Part shown: piece after piece, positions 1 through 8,686 of the stretch
Layout: every line of letters begins with the position of its first letter
How positions within the stretch are numbered: position 1 is the first letter of the stretch
From: Arthrobacter sp. ISL-5
GTDB lineage: Bacteria; Actinomycetota; Actinomycetes; Actinomycetales; Micrococcaceae
Direction: 5' to 3'
DNA: 64,000 nucleotides
NCBI RefSeq assembly: GCF_018613835.1
Contig: NZ_JAGGPM010000002.1
Location: forward strand, 81,131-145,130
Notes under the pieces: generated by a model
Told to the model about the DNA's origin: nothing
Seen by the model: only the letters and a program-made list of their open reading frames with translations
The model's database searches: none
Translations under genes and position numbers: made by a program

Positions 1-41
1 GTCTGATCAGACTGGCGGAGGAGGAAGCCGCAACCTTATGA
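1..41 (+). CDS. 3' end of a third GPP34-family gene (partial)
   Basis: The first bases read in frame as LIRLAEEEAATL followed by TGA. This matches the C-termini of the two complete GPP34 (Golgi phosphoprotein 3-like) genes in this window, which end in MIRLGLEEAAI and MIRLAEAEAAT. The DNA is also nearly identical to the end of the copy at 51199-51837. The rest of the gene lies to the left of the window. Only 12 codons are visible, so the call rests on similarity to the internal paralogues. Confidence 0.7.
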   Translation, partial: LIRLAEEEAATL

Positions 42-65
42 GGCTGGACCCGGTTATCGTCTGAC

Positions 66-386
66 CTAGGTGTTGAGCCAGTGGACTCGGATTGCCTCTG
101 CAATTCGGCCGGCGGTGACATCGACCCGGAAGGCAACGGGTGCGGTCCCTGTCTCTTCGATGACCGTGTCATGGTACACGCGGCCGCACGATGGACACAG
201 GGTGTAGAGGTCCTCATCCTCAGGCCATTTGGCCAGCCCTGCGGGGATAGGGGTGTCTCCTCCGATATAAACGGGGATGCCTTGTGAGTTGGCCTGAATC
301 AATCCGTCTTGGCCGACGGTGTTACCGCATACGCAGGTGATGGTGGTGACATCATGGTCGATGACTTCGGCGGTTTCAGTGTCCAT
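66..386 (-). CDS. Small zinc-ribbon-like hypothetical protein
   Basis: A 106-residue protein of unknown function. It has two cysteine pairs, CVC near residue 18 (TCVCGNTVGQDG) and CPSCG near residue 64, spaced as in a rubredoxin-type zinc ribbon. No membrane segment or signal peptide is seen. A strong ribosome binding site (GGGGAG) lies about 7 bases before the ATG. It lies downstream of, and on the same strand as, the RidA gene, 58 bases away, so co-transcription is possible. I do not recognise a named family. Confidence 0.7.
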   Translation of the reverse strand: MDTETAEVIDHDVTTITCVCGNTVGQDGLIQANSQGIPVYIGGDTPIPAGLAKWPEDEDLYTLCPSCGRVYHDTVIEETGTAPVAFRVDVTAGRIAEAIRVHWLNT

Positions 387-444
387 GATGAGCTCCCCTG
401 CGTTGTTGGGACGTTCTGCTTGTAGCTTATGCCTGATAACCTCC

Positions 445-822
445 TCAGCGGGGTGCGCGGGCGGTGGCTGCTATTTCGATGCGGAGGTTTAACGGCAATG
501 CGGCGACGGCAACCGCCGTTCGTGCCGGAAGGATCTGGTCCGCGCCGAAGTGCGAGGCATATTCCTCGTTCATGGCCGGCCAGTCGCTTATGTCGGTGAG
601 GTAGCAGGTGACCGTCAGGACGTCGCCGAGGGTCATCCCGCCGGAGGCGAGAATGGCCGCGATGTTTTCCATCGCTTGGCGGGTTTCGGCCCTGATTCCG
701 CCGGGTACGACGGCGCCCGTTATCGGGTCAAGGCCGCCTTGTGCACTGAGGTAGCAGATACCGTCGCTGATGATTCCGGCCGAGAATGGGCCGACGGTGG
801 CGGCTTCGAGTTTTCTTTTCAT
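445..822 (-). CDS. RidA family protein (reactive intermediate deaminase)
   Basis: A 125-residue protein of the RidA/YjgF/UK114 family, whose members hydrolyse reactive enamine and imine intermediates formed by PLP enzymes. The length fits the trimeric one-domain family. Recognisable stretches are the SAQGGLDPITG region near residue 27, ETRQAMENIAAIL in the middle, and the C-terminal PARTAVAVAALPLNLRIEI stretch. The arginine in PART corresponds to the substrate-carboxylate-binding arginine of active RidA proteins, so activity is plausible. A GAGGAG ribosome binding site lies just before the ATG. The true substrate may differ from that of canonical RidA. Confidence 0.9.
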   Translation of the reverse strand: MKRKLEAATVGPFSAGIISDGICYLSAQGGLDPITGAVVPGGIRAETRQAMENIAAILASGGMTLGDVLTVTCYLTDISDWPAMNEEYASHFGADQILPARTAVAVAALPLNLRIEIAATARAPR

Positions 823-962
823 GCCGGGCTCCTCATTGTTGTCAGGATGAGCCTAGGCACGTTCCGAATGTTCCGGTCATCGTCAATATGCAGGCACAGG
901 CCTCGTGGTCCCATGGTCGCCCTCTCGGTGCTGTGTGCGCCAGTGTAGGGGAGCGGCGCCCA

Positions 963-1003
963 ACGCAAGCGGTCGACGGCGGGAAGTCCCGCCGTCGTCC
1001 GCT
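963..1003. repeat. Palindromic intergenic repeat, copy 1
   Basis: Core stem GACGGCGGGA / TCCCGCCGTC at 975-996 with a two-base AG centre, preceded by the conserved flank ACGCAAGCGG. It lies just past the stop of the minus-strand NYN-LOTUS gene, where it can act as a factor-independent terminator. The same core and flank recur near 5.6, 6.6, 23.7, 42.0, 44.9, 51.9 and 52.9 kb. Confidence 0.8.
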
Positions 1004-1009
1004 TAGCCG

Positions 1010-2257
1010 TCAGGCGTCTAGGAAGCCGCCACTGGCCCAGCGTCGCAAAGCAACCTTCTCGGCGTCGTCGAACTCCATGAGCGCCACGCGGCAAAGCTCT
1101 TCCACATCCTCAGTCCACGCCGCTGCCAAGCCTTCCGCTGTCGCCGTTTCATTGAGCTGGAAATTGACGTAGCCCAGGCCTTGGATGACAAAGTTCACGG
1201 CACCGCGGGACACGGGCTGACCCGCGGTGACACAGTCGTCCCTGACGAGCCGTGACAGGTCGCTGCGGTTGACCGGCTGCTCGTGGAGCCTCGCCGCCAT
1301 AGCCTGGAACAGCTGGCGGAACTGGGCTTCAGAGAGTGCGGGCACATCGGTCACCCTCGTCACCCGTTCCTCGATTCCGGGCTCAATGTCAGCTTCGGGA
1401 GGCAGGTCGTCACTCGAGAACCTCTTCGTATCCCAGACCCAGCCACCGCGCGAAGCCGTGTATTCGACGCCTTGGCTGATCTGTGCCACCCATGTCCCGA
1501 ATTTTCCAAAGCCGCCCCAGTCCGTCTTTAGGGAGGGGTCCGCCGTGAGTGCCCGGTGGGCCACCATCGCCCCGGCAACCGGGCCTGGTGCCGTGCGAAC
1601 GAAGTCGCAGACCTCCCGGACCGCAGCGGAAACGGTCCTGGCCTTGGCCTTCGGCTTTGCCTTCGTTTCCTCCTGCGCTCGTTGTGGCTGAACAGAAGCC
1701 ACCGCATGGATTGGCTCCGCCGTCGTTCCGTTGAGGATCGCGACAAAGTCGTGGGACTCCACCACGCTGTCCGCCATCTCGCGGTAAGCGAAGGCCACAG
1801 CGCCGGCGGCGATGACCGTGGTCATCTTGTCGGCGGCCCGGAAACGCTGGATGAGCGACGTGAAGTCTGCGTCGGCGGAGGCGATGAAGAACTCATCAAT
1901 GTCGCCGCTCCCCGACAGCGCGTCCATCGCGTCCAGCACGAGGTTGATGTCTGTGCTGCTCTTTCCTCGCTGCGTCAATGACGGACAGTCGATCACACGA
2001 AAGCCGGCACGAGTCCAGTAAGTCCGGTACTTCGAGTACACCACGGGGTTCAGGTAGCAGTTTCGGATCAGGAAGCGGCGCGAGTTCTCGCCAGAGCTGC
2101 CGGCCGCCAACGCATCCGACCAGTGTTTGGGGTCTTCAGCGAACCGTTTCGCGGCCAGTGGGTCCAGAGCCTGGAGACCCGTATAAACGTTGTCAAAGTC
2201 GACAAACATGGCCGCCCGGATGCCGGGCCGCCGGGAGGGAAAGTGCGCCTCTTTCAT
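1010..2257 (-). CDS. NYN-domain protein with C-terminal LOTUS/OST-HTH domain
   Basis: A 415-residue protein. Residues about 16-175 form an NYN (LabA/DUF88-type, PIN-like) nuclease fold: the opening MFVDFDNVY, then DINLVLDAMD, then IASADADFTSLIQRF supply the acidic residues expected at the metal site. Residues about 205-280 resemble an OST-HTH/LOTUS winged helix (REVCDFVRTAPG... GFGKFGTWVAQ), and a second helical module follows near 320-390. In known proteins this pairing targets RNA. The first ATG has only a weak ribosome binding site; an internal ATG at 2209 starts exactly at the NYN strand. Specificity is unknown. Confidence 0.85.
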   Translation of the reverse strand: MKEAHFPSRRPGIRAAMFVDFDNVYTGLQALDPLAAKRFAEDPKHWSDALAAGSSGENSRRFLIRNCYLNPVVYSKYRTYWTRAGFRVIDCPSLTQRGKSSTDINLVLDAMDALSGSGDIDEFFIASADADFTSLIQRFRAADKMTTVIAAGAVAFAYREMADSVVESHDFVAILNGTTAEPIHAVASVQPQRAQEETKAKPKAKARTVSAAVREVCDFVRTAPGPVAGAMVAHRALTADPSLKTDWGGFGKFGTWVAQISQGVEYTASRGGWVWDTKRFSSDDLPPEADIEPGIEERVTRVTDVPALSEAQFRQLFQAMAARLHEQPVNRSDLSRLVRDDCVTAGQPVSRGAVNFVIQGLGYVNFQLNETATAEGLAAAWTEDVEELCRVALMEFDDAEKVALRRWASGGFLDA

Positions 2258-2344
2258 TGGTTCAGTCTGCCAGCAATCCTCCGCTTGATGTGATGCGGTG
2301 CCAGGCCGAAACCGAACGATGACTTCGTTTCCTCCATGCGTGCT

Positions 2345-2494
2345 TCAGAGAGCAGGCTCGCTCGTCCCGCTGATTGAAAAGCCGCCGTCCCCATCGCCGT
2401 CATCACGCGAGATATAGGCGGTGAAGTCCGCAAGCGACATGAAGCAGTAAAAGTCGCTGTAGCGGTACTTCGATTTCTCTGCTTTCGTTGCCAT
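2345..2494 (-). CDS. Small 49-residue hypothetical protein
   Basis: A short frame starting MATKAEKSKYRYSDFYCF and ending in SEPAL. The ATG at 2494 is preceded by a good GAGGT ribosome binding site. The sequence is lysine-rich at the start, then aromatic (YRYSDFYCF), then acidic and glycine-rich (DDGDGDGG). It lies alone in a 510-base gap between the NYN-LOTUS gene and the DUF4383 gene. I do not recognise it. The ribosome site and the biased composition argue for a real gene, but there is no other support. Confidence 0.5.
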   Translation of the reverse strand: MATKAEKSKYRYSDFYCFMSLADFTAYISRDDGDGDGGFSISGTSEPAL

Positions 2495-2767
2495 TCTGTT
2501 GACCTCGCTTCACAGTCCGTTGGTTTCGCTGCCTGTTGGGAAAATGATCCGTTTTCCCGATCAAGGTTTGCGGCAGCTAGCTACAACGTTTAGTCAAGAC
2601 TTGGGAAGATTTTGCGCAGAACACACTCGATATCCGCTGGCGCTGTTTTCCCTGCACACGCGCGGTTTTCAGGAGTAGGATGTGCGCGTCGGCAGGATTC
2701 CTGCGACTCCTTGCCGCGGCCGGTTTTCCATCTGAAGAGCCGGCAATTAGCGTGAAAGGGGAGACTA

Positions 2768-3241
2768 ATGACTACCGCTTCACACCCTGCCCAGCACCAC
2801 CACATTATGGGGCTGACACTTCACAACACCGCCTTGGGTCTTGGTGCGGTTTTCCTGTTGGTTGGAGTCCTCGGGTTCATCCCGGGAATCACCACCAATT
2901 ACAGCGCCATGAACTTTGCCGGACATGAGTCCGGGGCCATGCTGCTTGGTGTCTTCCAGGTGTCCGTGCTGCACAACATTGTCCATTTGCTGTTCGGCGC
3001 GGCTGGCATTGCAATGGCCCGGACGGACCGGATGGCCCGCTGGTTCTTGCTTGGCGGCGGCATTGTGTATTTGCTTCTTTGGATCTACGGCCTGGTCATT
3101 GACATGAACGCGGGCGCCAACTTTGTCCCGCTTAACTCTGCCGACAACTGGCTGCATCTGGTCCTCGGCCTTGCCATGATCGGTCTCGGCCTCTGGCTCG
3201 GCCGGGATGCGATGGAGAAGATGAAGGGAAGCGCCACATAG
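2768..3241 (+). CDS. DUF4383 domain-containing membrane protein
   Basis: A 157-residue integral membrane protein with four predicted helices (about 18-40, 62-84, 90-112, 128-148) and a histidine-rich cytoplasmic start (HPAQHHHIM). The pattern around HNIVHLLFGAAGIAMAR and the late NWLHLVLGLAMIGLG segment is typical of the DUF4383 family, which is common in actinobacteria and has no known function. An AAAGGGGAG ribosome binding site lies 6 bases before the ATG. A degenerate palindrome related to the intergenic repeat family lies just after the stop, near 3266-3290. Confidence 0.85.
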   Translation: MTTASHPAQHHHIMGLTLHNTALGLGAVFLLVGVLGFIPGITTNYSAMNFAGHESGAMLLGVFQVSVLHNIVHLLFGAAGIAMARTDRMARWFLLGGGIVYLLLWIYGLVIDMNAGANFVPLNSADNWLHLVLGLAMIGLGLWLGRDAMEKMKGSAT

Positions 3242-3430
3242 CGCGTCCCCCGGTTAGTGGAAAACCGACGACGGCGGCCGTGCCCGGGCGGGAAATCTGC
3301 TCTCGGGACGGTCTACGTCTGTTCGCTGCCACCACCGTTGTGCTGGTATTGCTGACCACCCTCGGCGTCGGAGGCTCCTGATGCAGCCTGAACTCGGCCG
3401 AGTATTACCGCGTGATCCGGAGGTGTCGAG

Positions 3431-4960
3431 GTGAATGCCGCATCGAACAGTGAACGGCCAGAAGGTGAACCCGTCTCCCTCTGGCTAGCCACAGCCGGAA
3501 CCACGGATTATCCCGTCCTCAGCGGGGATACGGAGGTCGACGTGGTGGTCATCGGGGCCGGCATCGCCGGGCTGACCGCCGCGTTGGCGCTCAAACGCGC
3601 CGGTCACACCGTTGCGGTCATCGAGGCCGCCCGTGTCGGAACCGGCGTCACCGGCCACACCACAGGCAAGGTCACTTCCTTGCACCGTCTCGCCTACAAC
3701 CAACTCGTAGGCAGCCACGGCACAGACACCGCCCGCATCTACGGACAGGCGAACGAGGCCGCGATCGGCCACGTCGCGCACGTTGTGGCCGAGGAGGGCA
3801 TCGACTGTGACTTCCGACGCGTCGTCAACTACACGTACGCCGAATCCGCTGACTCGCTTGAACTCGTCCGCGCTGAAGCCGCCCTTGCCGCACGCCTCGG
3901 CCTTCCCGCCACTTTCAGTCATGATGTGCCGCTGCCCTTCCCGGTCAAGGGTGCGGTCCGGTTCGACGGGCAGGCGCAAATACATGCCGTGAAATACCTC
4001 CAGGGTCTCGCCCGTGCAGTTAACGGTGAGGGCAGCTTCGTCTTCGAGGGGACGCGTGCGCAGCGAGTCCGCGACGGCTCCCCGGGTGTGGTCGATACCG
4101 AGCACGGCGCCGTCCGGGCCCGGGACATCATCGTGGCCACGAATGTGCCGTGGGGCGGCCAGGGCCTGTTCTACCTGCGGTCCCATCCGCACCGCTCCTA
4201 CCTCGTGGCCGGGCGCGTGGACACGCCGCCGCTGGACGCCACGTTCATCAGTGCCGACGACCCGATGCGCTCCATCCTGACCGCCAGCGTCAACGGCGAG
4301 AGTTACGTGCTCGCCGGCGGCGAGGGCCACCGGGTGTCCGAGGCCGGCGACACCGCCGCGCGGTACCGTAGGCTCGCCGCCTTCGCCCACGACCGCCTGG
4401 GCGTGGACAAAGTGGCCTACCGCTGGTCAACGCAGGACGGCATGCCATTGGACGGGCTGCCCTACGTGGGACCCATGTCCCCCGTCGCCAAACACGTGTT
4501 CGTGATTACTGGCCTGCGAAAATGGGGCCTGTCCAACGGAACCGCCGCCGCCCTCATTCTCACCGACACCCTCACTGGCCGGGAGAACCCCTGGGCCCGG
4601 GTGTTCAACAGCAACCGGATCACCCCGGCGGCCAGCGCCAGACGGTTCGTGAAGGAGAACATTAAGACTGTGGCAGCCGTCCTGGCCGGCAAACTCGGCC
4701 GCCGGCCCAGCCAGGCGGACCTGTTGCCGGGCGAGGGGGCAGTCATCAAAGTCAACGGCGGAAGCACTGCCGTCTACAAAGACGCCGCCGGGGAGATCCA
4801 CGCCGTCTCCGCCACCTGCACCCACCTGGGCTGCACCGTCGGCTTCAACAGCGCCGACGCCACCTGGGACTGCCCCTGCCACGGTTCGCGGTTCGCCACC
4901 GACGGCACCGTCATCCAGGGACCCGCCGCCAAGAGCCTCCCGCCCGCACCGGCGCCCTGA
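3431..4960 (+). CDS. FAD-dependent oxidoreductase fused to a C-terminal Rieske [2Fe-2S] domain
   Basis: A 509-residue two-domain protein. Residues about 35-395 are a DadA/glycine-oxidase-type FAD fold with the dinucleotide motif GAGIAG near residue 42 and the late FAD contact [14 protein letters not shown]. Residues about 425-505 are a Rieske domain with CTH near 463 and CPCH near 481, giving the full Cys-His/Cys-His ligand set for a [2Fe-2S] cluster. The GTG start follows GGAGGTG. Fusions of this type are known in actinobacteria and probably pass electrons from an amine or amino-acid donor through the cluster. Substrate unknown. Confidence 0.9.
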   Translation: MNAASNSERPEGEPVSLWLATAGTTDYPVLSGDTEVDVVVIGAGIAGLTAALALKRAGHTVAVIEAARVGTGVTGHTTGKVTSLHRLAYNQLVGSHGTDTARIYGQANEAAIGHVAHVVAEEGIDCDFRRVVNYTYAESADSLELVRAEAALAARLGLPATFSHDVPLPFPVKGAVRFDGQAQIHAVKYLQGLARAVNGEGSFVFEGTRAQRVRDGSPGVVDTEHGAVRARDIIVATNVPWGGQGLFYLRSHPHRSYLVAGRVDTPPLDATFISADDPMRSILTASVNGESYVLAGGEGHRVSEAGDTAARYRRLAAFAHDRLGVDKVAYRWSTQDGMPLDGLPYVGPMSPVAKHVFVITGLRKWGLSNGTAAALILTDTLTGRENPWARVFNSNRITPAASARRFVKENIKTVAAVLAGKLGRRPSQADLLPGEGAVIKVNGGSTAVYKDAAGEIHAVSATCTHLGCTVGFNSADATWDCPCHGSRFATDGTVIQGPAAKSLPPAPAP

Positions 4961-5155
4961 CCGCCGCCGGCTGGTGCCCGCGTCCGTGGCTCCTGGCAAC
5001 ACATGACACGGGTGCTTCCACCCAGGTGACGAGCATGAAATCGGGTACCGAACAGACGTCGACCTCGAGAGGTGTCCGCCCTACGATTGGAGCGTCACGC
5101 CAGTTGACGTGGCATTCGTTCCGGTCCATGCACAGATCCAATTGGCAAGGAGATC

Positions 5156-5560
5156 ATGATGCTCGGAGAACAAATCGGGGAACTCAACGGACAAACCATC
5201 AGCACGCGGGTTCTGGAAGACGTTGGTCGCGGTCCGCGCACCGAAGTGACCGACCATCAGGTCGGCACGCTCTGCGGTGCCCAAGTTGACGTCAACGTCA
5301 CCTACGTCGGCACGATTCGTCCCAGCGGCACGGTCGCCGGCAGCGGAAACGGTTTTGTCGTCACCGCAAGCGGGCAGACTGCAACCTTCACCGGCCACGG
5401 TGTCGGTAGTTTCACAGGTCCGGGTCAACTCACCTGGCGCGGGGCATTGTTCTACGAAACCACCTCAGACGAGTTGAGTAGCCTCAACGGGATCGCAGTC
5501 CTGTTCGAGTACCAGGTGGCCGACGGCAAGTCCGAAGGCCGCCTGTTCGAGTGGAAGTAG
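5156..5560 (+). CDS. Hypothetical beta-rich protein
   Basis: A 134-residue soluble protein with no signal peptide. Alternating hydrophobic and polar residues and many Gly/Thr/Val suggest a beta barrel, and the charged YETTSDELSSLNG stretch looks like a loop before a final strand. An AAGGAG ribosome binding site precedes two adjacent ATG codons (5156 and 5159); either could start the protein. The fold might be of the small lipocalin or allene-oxide-cyclase-barrel type, but I do not recognise a family. Confidence 0.65.
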   Translation: MMLGEQIGELNGQTISTRVLEDVGRGPRTEVTDHQVGTLCGAQVDVNVTYVGTIRPSGTVAGSGNGFVVTASGQTATFTGHGVGSFTGPGQLTWRGALFYETTSDELSSLNGIAVLFEYQVADGKSEGRLFEWK

Positions 5561-5585
5561 CGCTGCACACCCAGCGCAAGAGCGC

Positions 5586-5607
5586 GACGGCGGGACCTCC
5601 CGCCGTC
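5586..5607. repeat. Palindromic intergenic repeat, copy 2
   Basis: GACGGCGGGA, CC, TCCCGCCGTC, with a left flank (AGCGCAAGAGCG) related to that of the other copies. It lies between the 3' ends of the plus-strand hypothetical gene and the minus-strand LysR remnant, where a bidirectional terminator is expected. Confidence 0.8.
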
Positions 5608-5633
5608 GTCGGGGGACTCCGACGCCGGTCAGG

Positions 5634-6313
5634 TCAGGTCGGCTGGTACTGCCGGTGGAGCATTCGCATGTGCTCTTCGGCGAGTTTGATCATTGCCTGC
5701 GTGGCCGGCGAGAGGCTTGCGGGATCGCGGCTGATGATGGCGAATGTTTCGATGAGCGGCGGATCCAGGCTCACGTAGTTGAGGCGGTTGGTGTAGCCGA
5801 GGGCTTCCGCCACCGGGACGGAGGCCACCGCTGCCGCGGTGCCGCTGGCGGCGATGGCGAGTGCCGCGGCCCCGGTCTCAACTTCGATGTCCGGAATGAA
5901 GGGCATACCGACAGTTTGGGCGCGTTCGCTCAGCTGGCGCCTGGTGGGGTCGTTCTGGGCCCAGCCTGAGTCCGGCAGGACCAGCGGCCGCTGCAGCAGT
6001 CCTTCGATGGTGACCGGTTCGGTCAATGCAGGTTTGGTGTGGAAGTAGGCAGCTTCGCAGGACCAAAGGACATCGCCCATGGTGAGCCCGCGGGCGTCAA
6101 TCGGCAACGCTACGACGCCCGCTTCAAGGCGGCCTGCGCGAACAAGGTCGGCGACTTGGGCGGAATTCGATCCGATGACGCGGACATGGATATTCGGGTA
6201 AAGGGCGCGGAAGGCGGGGATGAGGCCGGAGAGCACGTATTGCCCGCTGTTGAACATCCCGAACGCCACCGTTCCCTCCTGCCGGTCCCGGATGCCTGAG
6301 ACGGAGTCCAGGA
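5634..6313 (-). pseudogene. LysR-family regulator remnant lacking the DNA-binding domain
   Basis: About 226 residues of a LysR-type effector-binding domain, starting at the linker VLDSVSGIRDRQEGTVAF and ending normally. The two-lobed periplasmic-binding-like fold is visible (GMFNSGQYVLSGLIPAF, LEAGVVALPID, LPDSGWAQND). The roughly 65-residue winged helix and dimer helix that should come first are missing. Upstream, the reading frame runs into unrelated DNA, and the adjacent codons in another frame encode a piece of an ABC permease. It cannot bind DNA as a LysR regulator. The target locus is not visible here. Confidence 0.8.
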
Positions 6314-6472
6314 CAGTGAGATGACGCCGGTGGCAAAGGCAGACAGTGTCACTCCGCCCTCCGGAAGCCCGAAGTACAGCAGGTAGAGGAGAACCAGTGC
6401 CGGAGCGCCGCGGCCCACCTCCACCATGCTTGAAGGCCCGGTCAAGCCGCTGCGAATAGCAGCCCTCGTCGT
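6311..6472 (-). pseudogene. Amino-acid ABC transporter permease fragment
   Basis: In the frame next to the LysR remnant, this stretch encodes VEVGRGAPALVLLYLLYFG and then LPEGGVTLSAFATGVISLS. That is the characteristic start of the second helix of His/Glu/Gln-type ABC permeases (RGTPLLVQLFxxYFGLP). Neither the first helix nor the EAA loop is present. The fragment ends exactly where the LysR sequence begins, near 6311-6316, so the two were joined by an illegitimate deletion. Only about 50 codons remain. Confidence 0.65.
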
Positions 6473-6552
6473 GCGCCCGGAAGTTGAATGCGACGAGAAC
6501 TGTCCTTACTGTTCGGGGCCCGAAACGGACTGAGATTCTCCGCACCGGCACC

Positions 6553-6596
6553 AAACGCAAGCGGTCGACGGCGGGAGGTCCCGCCGTCGTCCGCCC
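6553..6596. repeat. Palindromic intergenic repeat, copy 3
   Basis: GACGGCGGGA, GG, TCCCGCCGTC at 6567-6588, with the flank AAACGCAAGCGG identical to that of copy 6 apart from one base. It lies past the stop of the minus-strand short-chain dehydrogenase gene and fits a terminator role there. Confidence 0.8.
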
Positions 6597-6624
6597 TGAG
6601 GTCCTGCGCGGGGCGATTAGGCGA

Positions 6625-7452
6625 TCACTGCGGGGCGAGTTCGCCGTAGAAGTAGGGCGCCGTGACGCCGCCGTCCATGAGGAAGTCGCTGCCGGTGATG
6701 AACGCGCCGTCGGGGCCCATGATGAGAGCGCCAACGGTGCCGACCTCGTCCGGGGTGCCGCCCCGTCCTGCCGGAGATAACTCGATCATGCGCCGGTATC
6801 CCTCGCCCCGGGGGCCGGTGAGCTCATCTTTGGCGAGCGGGGTGAAAATGATGCCGGGGCTGATCGTGTTGATCCGCGCGCCGCGCTTGCCCCAGCGGAC
6901 GGCCTCGGCCATCACCCGGAGCGAGTTGCCGCGCTTGGCCAGCTGGTAGGCGTGGAGGGAGTCCGTGACCTCGTCGGGCTGAAGCTTGGGGAGCGCCAGC
7001 AGCTCGTCGGCCGGCGTCGTCGCGAGAGCGGTGTTTTCCTCGGGAGTCAGGGCACCCAGGCGGTGCCCTGACTGCGAGGCGATGACCACGCCGGCGCCGC
7101 CGCGGGCAATGACGTTCCCGAATTCCTCAAGCACCACGGCGGTCCCGTACAGGTCCACGGCCAGGATGGTTTTCGGCGAGGCCTGGCTGGGCGAGACACC
7201 TGCGGCGTGGATGACACCCGTGACGTCGCCCAATCCCGTGGCCGCGTCGACGAGGGCGTGAACGGACTGGCGCGAGGACACGTCGACGGTCATTGTGCTG
7301 ACCTCGAAACCGGCGTTGCCCAACACCTCGGCCGCAGCGTCGGCGTTCCCCGGGTTCAGGTCCGCCAACAAAACCTTCTTGCCCGCGCTGACGCGCCGGG
7401 CGATTGCCTGACCGATCGATCCGGCTCCGATGACAACAATGACGTCGCTCAT
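6625..7452 (-). CDS. SDR family oxidoreductase
   Basis: A 275-residue classical short-chain dehydrogenase if started at 7452 (MSDVIVVIGAGSIGQ), where the Rossmann strand begins; an in-frame ATG at 7479 would add nine residues. The cofactor motif GAGSIGQ is near residue 8. LADLNPGN follows strand 2, which suggests NAD. HAAG stands in for NNAG near residue 88. The expected catalytic Tyr-x-x-x-Lys is seen as YQLAKRG, and the serine partner lies in VIASQSGHRLG. The substrate is unknown. It is transcribed away from the zinc dehydrogenase gene. Confidence 0.88.
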   Translation of the reverse strand: MSDVIVVIGAGSIGQAIARRVSAGKKVLLADLNPGNADAAAEVLGNAGFEVSTMTVDVSSRQSVHALVDAATGLGDVTGVIHAAGVSPSQASPKTILAVDLYGTAVVLEEFGNVIARGGAGVVIASQSGHRLGALTPEENTALATTPADELLALPKLQPDEVTDSLHAYQLAKRGNSLRVMAEAVRWGKRGARINTISPGIIFTPLAKDELTGPRGEGYRRMIELSPAGRGGTPDEVGTVGALIMGPDGAFITGSDFLMDGGVTAPYFYGELAPQ

Positions 7453-7623
7453 GATGATTTGCTTCTGCCAGCCATGCATCCACCCTAGGAGCCGTCAACG
7501 ATGGGCGGGAGGCACTGGGAGTACCTGTATCAACAGCCCCTCCCATCCGGGGCCCGTCTCCTGTTGTATGGATATGGACCCTGACCTCCGACCCCGGGAC
7601 CGCCAACAGTCAAGGAGCAGCAA

Positions 7624-8661
7624 ATGCGAGCAACCATCATGTATGGCGCCGGTGACGTGCGCGTGGAGAACGTGCCGGACCCGGTCATCCAGGATCCGAC
7701 CGACGCGCTCGTGCGGATCGTCCACTCGTGCATCTGCGGGTCCGACCTGCACCCGTACCACGGCATGCCCGCTTCCCGGCAGGGCAGCCCGATGGGGCAC
7801 GAGTTCATCGGCGTCGTCGAGGAGACGGGCAAGGATGTGTCGACCCTGAAGAAGGGCGACTTCGTCATCGCCCCGTTCGCCTGGTCCGACGGGACCTGCG
7901 ACTTCTGCCGCGAGGGCCTGCAGACCTCCTGCCGGCACGGCGGGTTCTGGGCCTCCGGCGGCATCGGCGGTGCCCAGGCCGAAGCCGTCCGCGTCCCGTT
8001 CGCCGACGGCACCCTGGTCAAGGCACCGGTCGGTGGGGATTCGGAGCTGCTTCCGTCGCTGCTGACCCTCTCCGACGTGTACGGCACCGGCTACCACGCC
8101 GCAGTCAAAGCAGGCGTCAACGAGCGGACCACTGTCACGGTCATCGGTGACGGCGCCGTGGGCCTGATGGCGGTGCTGTCCGCCAAGCAGCTGGGTGCCG
8201 AGCAGATCATCTTGATGGGCCGGCACAAGCCCCGCACCGATCTGGGCATCGAATACGGCGCCACCGACGTCGTTGCCGAGCGCGGCGAGGCCGGCATCGA
8301 AAAGGTCCGCGAGATCAGCGGCGGCGACGGCACCCACACGGTGCTGGAGTGCGTAGGACACCGGCCGGCGTACGACCAGGCGCTTGGTGTGATCCGCCCC
8401 GGCGGCGTCATCAGCCGAGTCGGCGTGCCGCAGTACGAGGATGCGCCGATCGGCTTCGGCAGCATGTTCGGCCCGAACATCACCCTCACCGGCGGCCCCG
8501 CCCCCGTCCGTGCCTACATCGAGACGCTGCTGCCCGGCGTCCTCGACGGCACCGTGAACCCCGGCAAGGTCTTCGACCGTGCCATCAGCCTGGACGAGGT
8601 GCCCGACGGCTACCGCGCCATGGATTCCCGCGAGGCCCTCAAGGTCCTCGTCCGCCCGTAG
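7624..8661 (+). CDS. Zinc-dependent alcohol dehydrogenase family protein
   Basis: A 345-residue medium-chain dehydrogenase. The catalytic zinc site is seen as CICGSDLHPYHG near residue 36 and GHEFIGVVEE near 60. Part of the structural zinc loop is seen as CDFCREGLQTSC near 97-108; it has three cysteines instead of the usual four. The NAD(P) motif is GDGAVGLMAV near 175. A strong AAGGAG ribosome binding site precedes the ATG. It is followed 25 bases later by a short-chain dehydrogenase on the same strand, so the two probably form a redox operon. Substrate unknown. Confidence 0.92.
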   Translation: MRATIMYGAGDVRVENVPDPVIQDPTDALVRIVHSCICGSDLHPYHGMPASRQGSPMGHEFIGVVEETGKDVSTLKKGDFVIAPFAWSDGTCDFCREGLQTSCRHGGFWASGGIGGAQAEAVRVPFADGTLVKAPVGGDSELLPSLLTLSDVYGTGYHAAVKAGVNERTTVTVIGDGAVGLMAVLSAKQLGAEQIILMGRHKPRTDLGIEYGATDVVAERGEAGIEKVREISGGDGTHTVLECVGHRPAYDQALGVIRPGGVISRVGVPQYEDAPIGFGSMFGPNITLTGGPAPVRAYIETLLPGVLDGTVNPGKVFDRAISLDEVPDGYRAMDSREALKVLVRP

Positions 8662-8686
8662 CGCACAACACGAAAGGAACACCCTC

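Noticed and set aside
3266..3290. A ninth copy of the palindromic repeat after the DUF4383 gene
   Set aside because: It starts ACCGACGACGGCGG like other copies, but the right arm is not complementary over the core; counted only as a degenerate relative.
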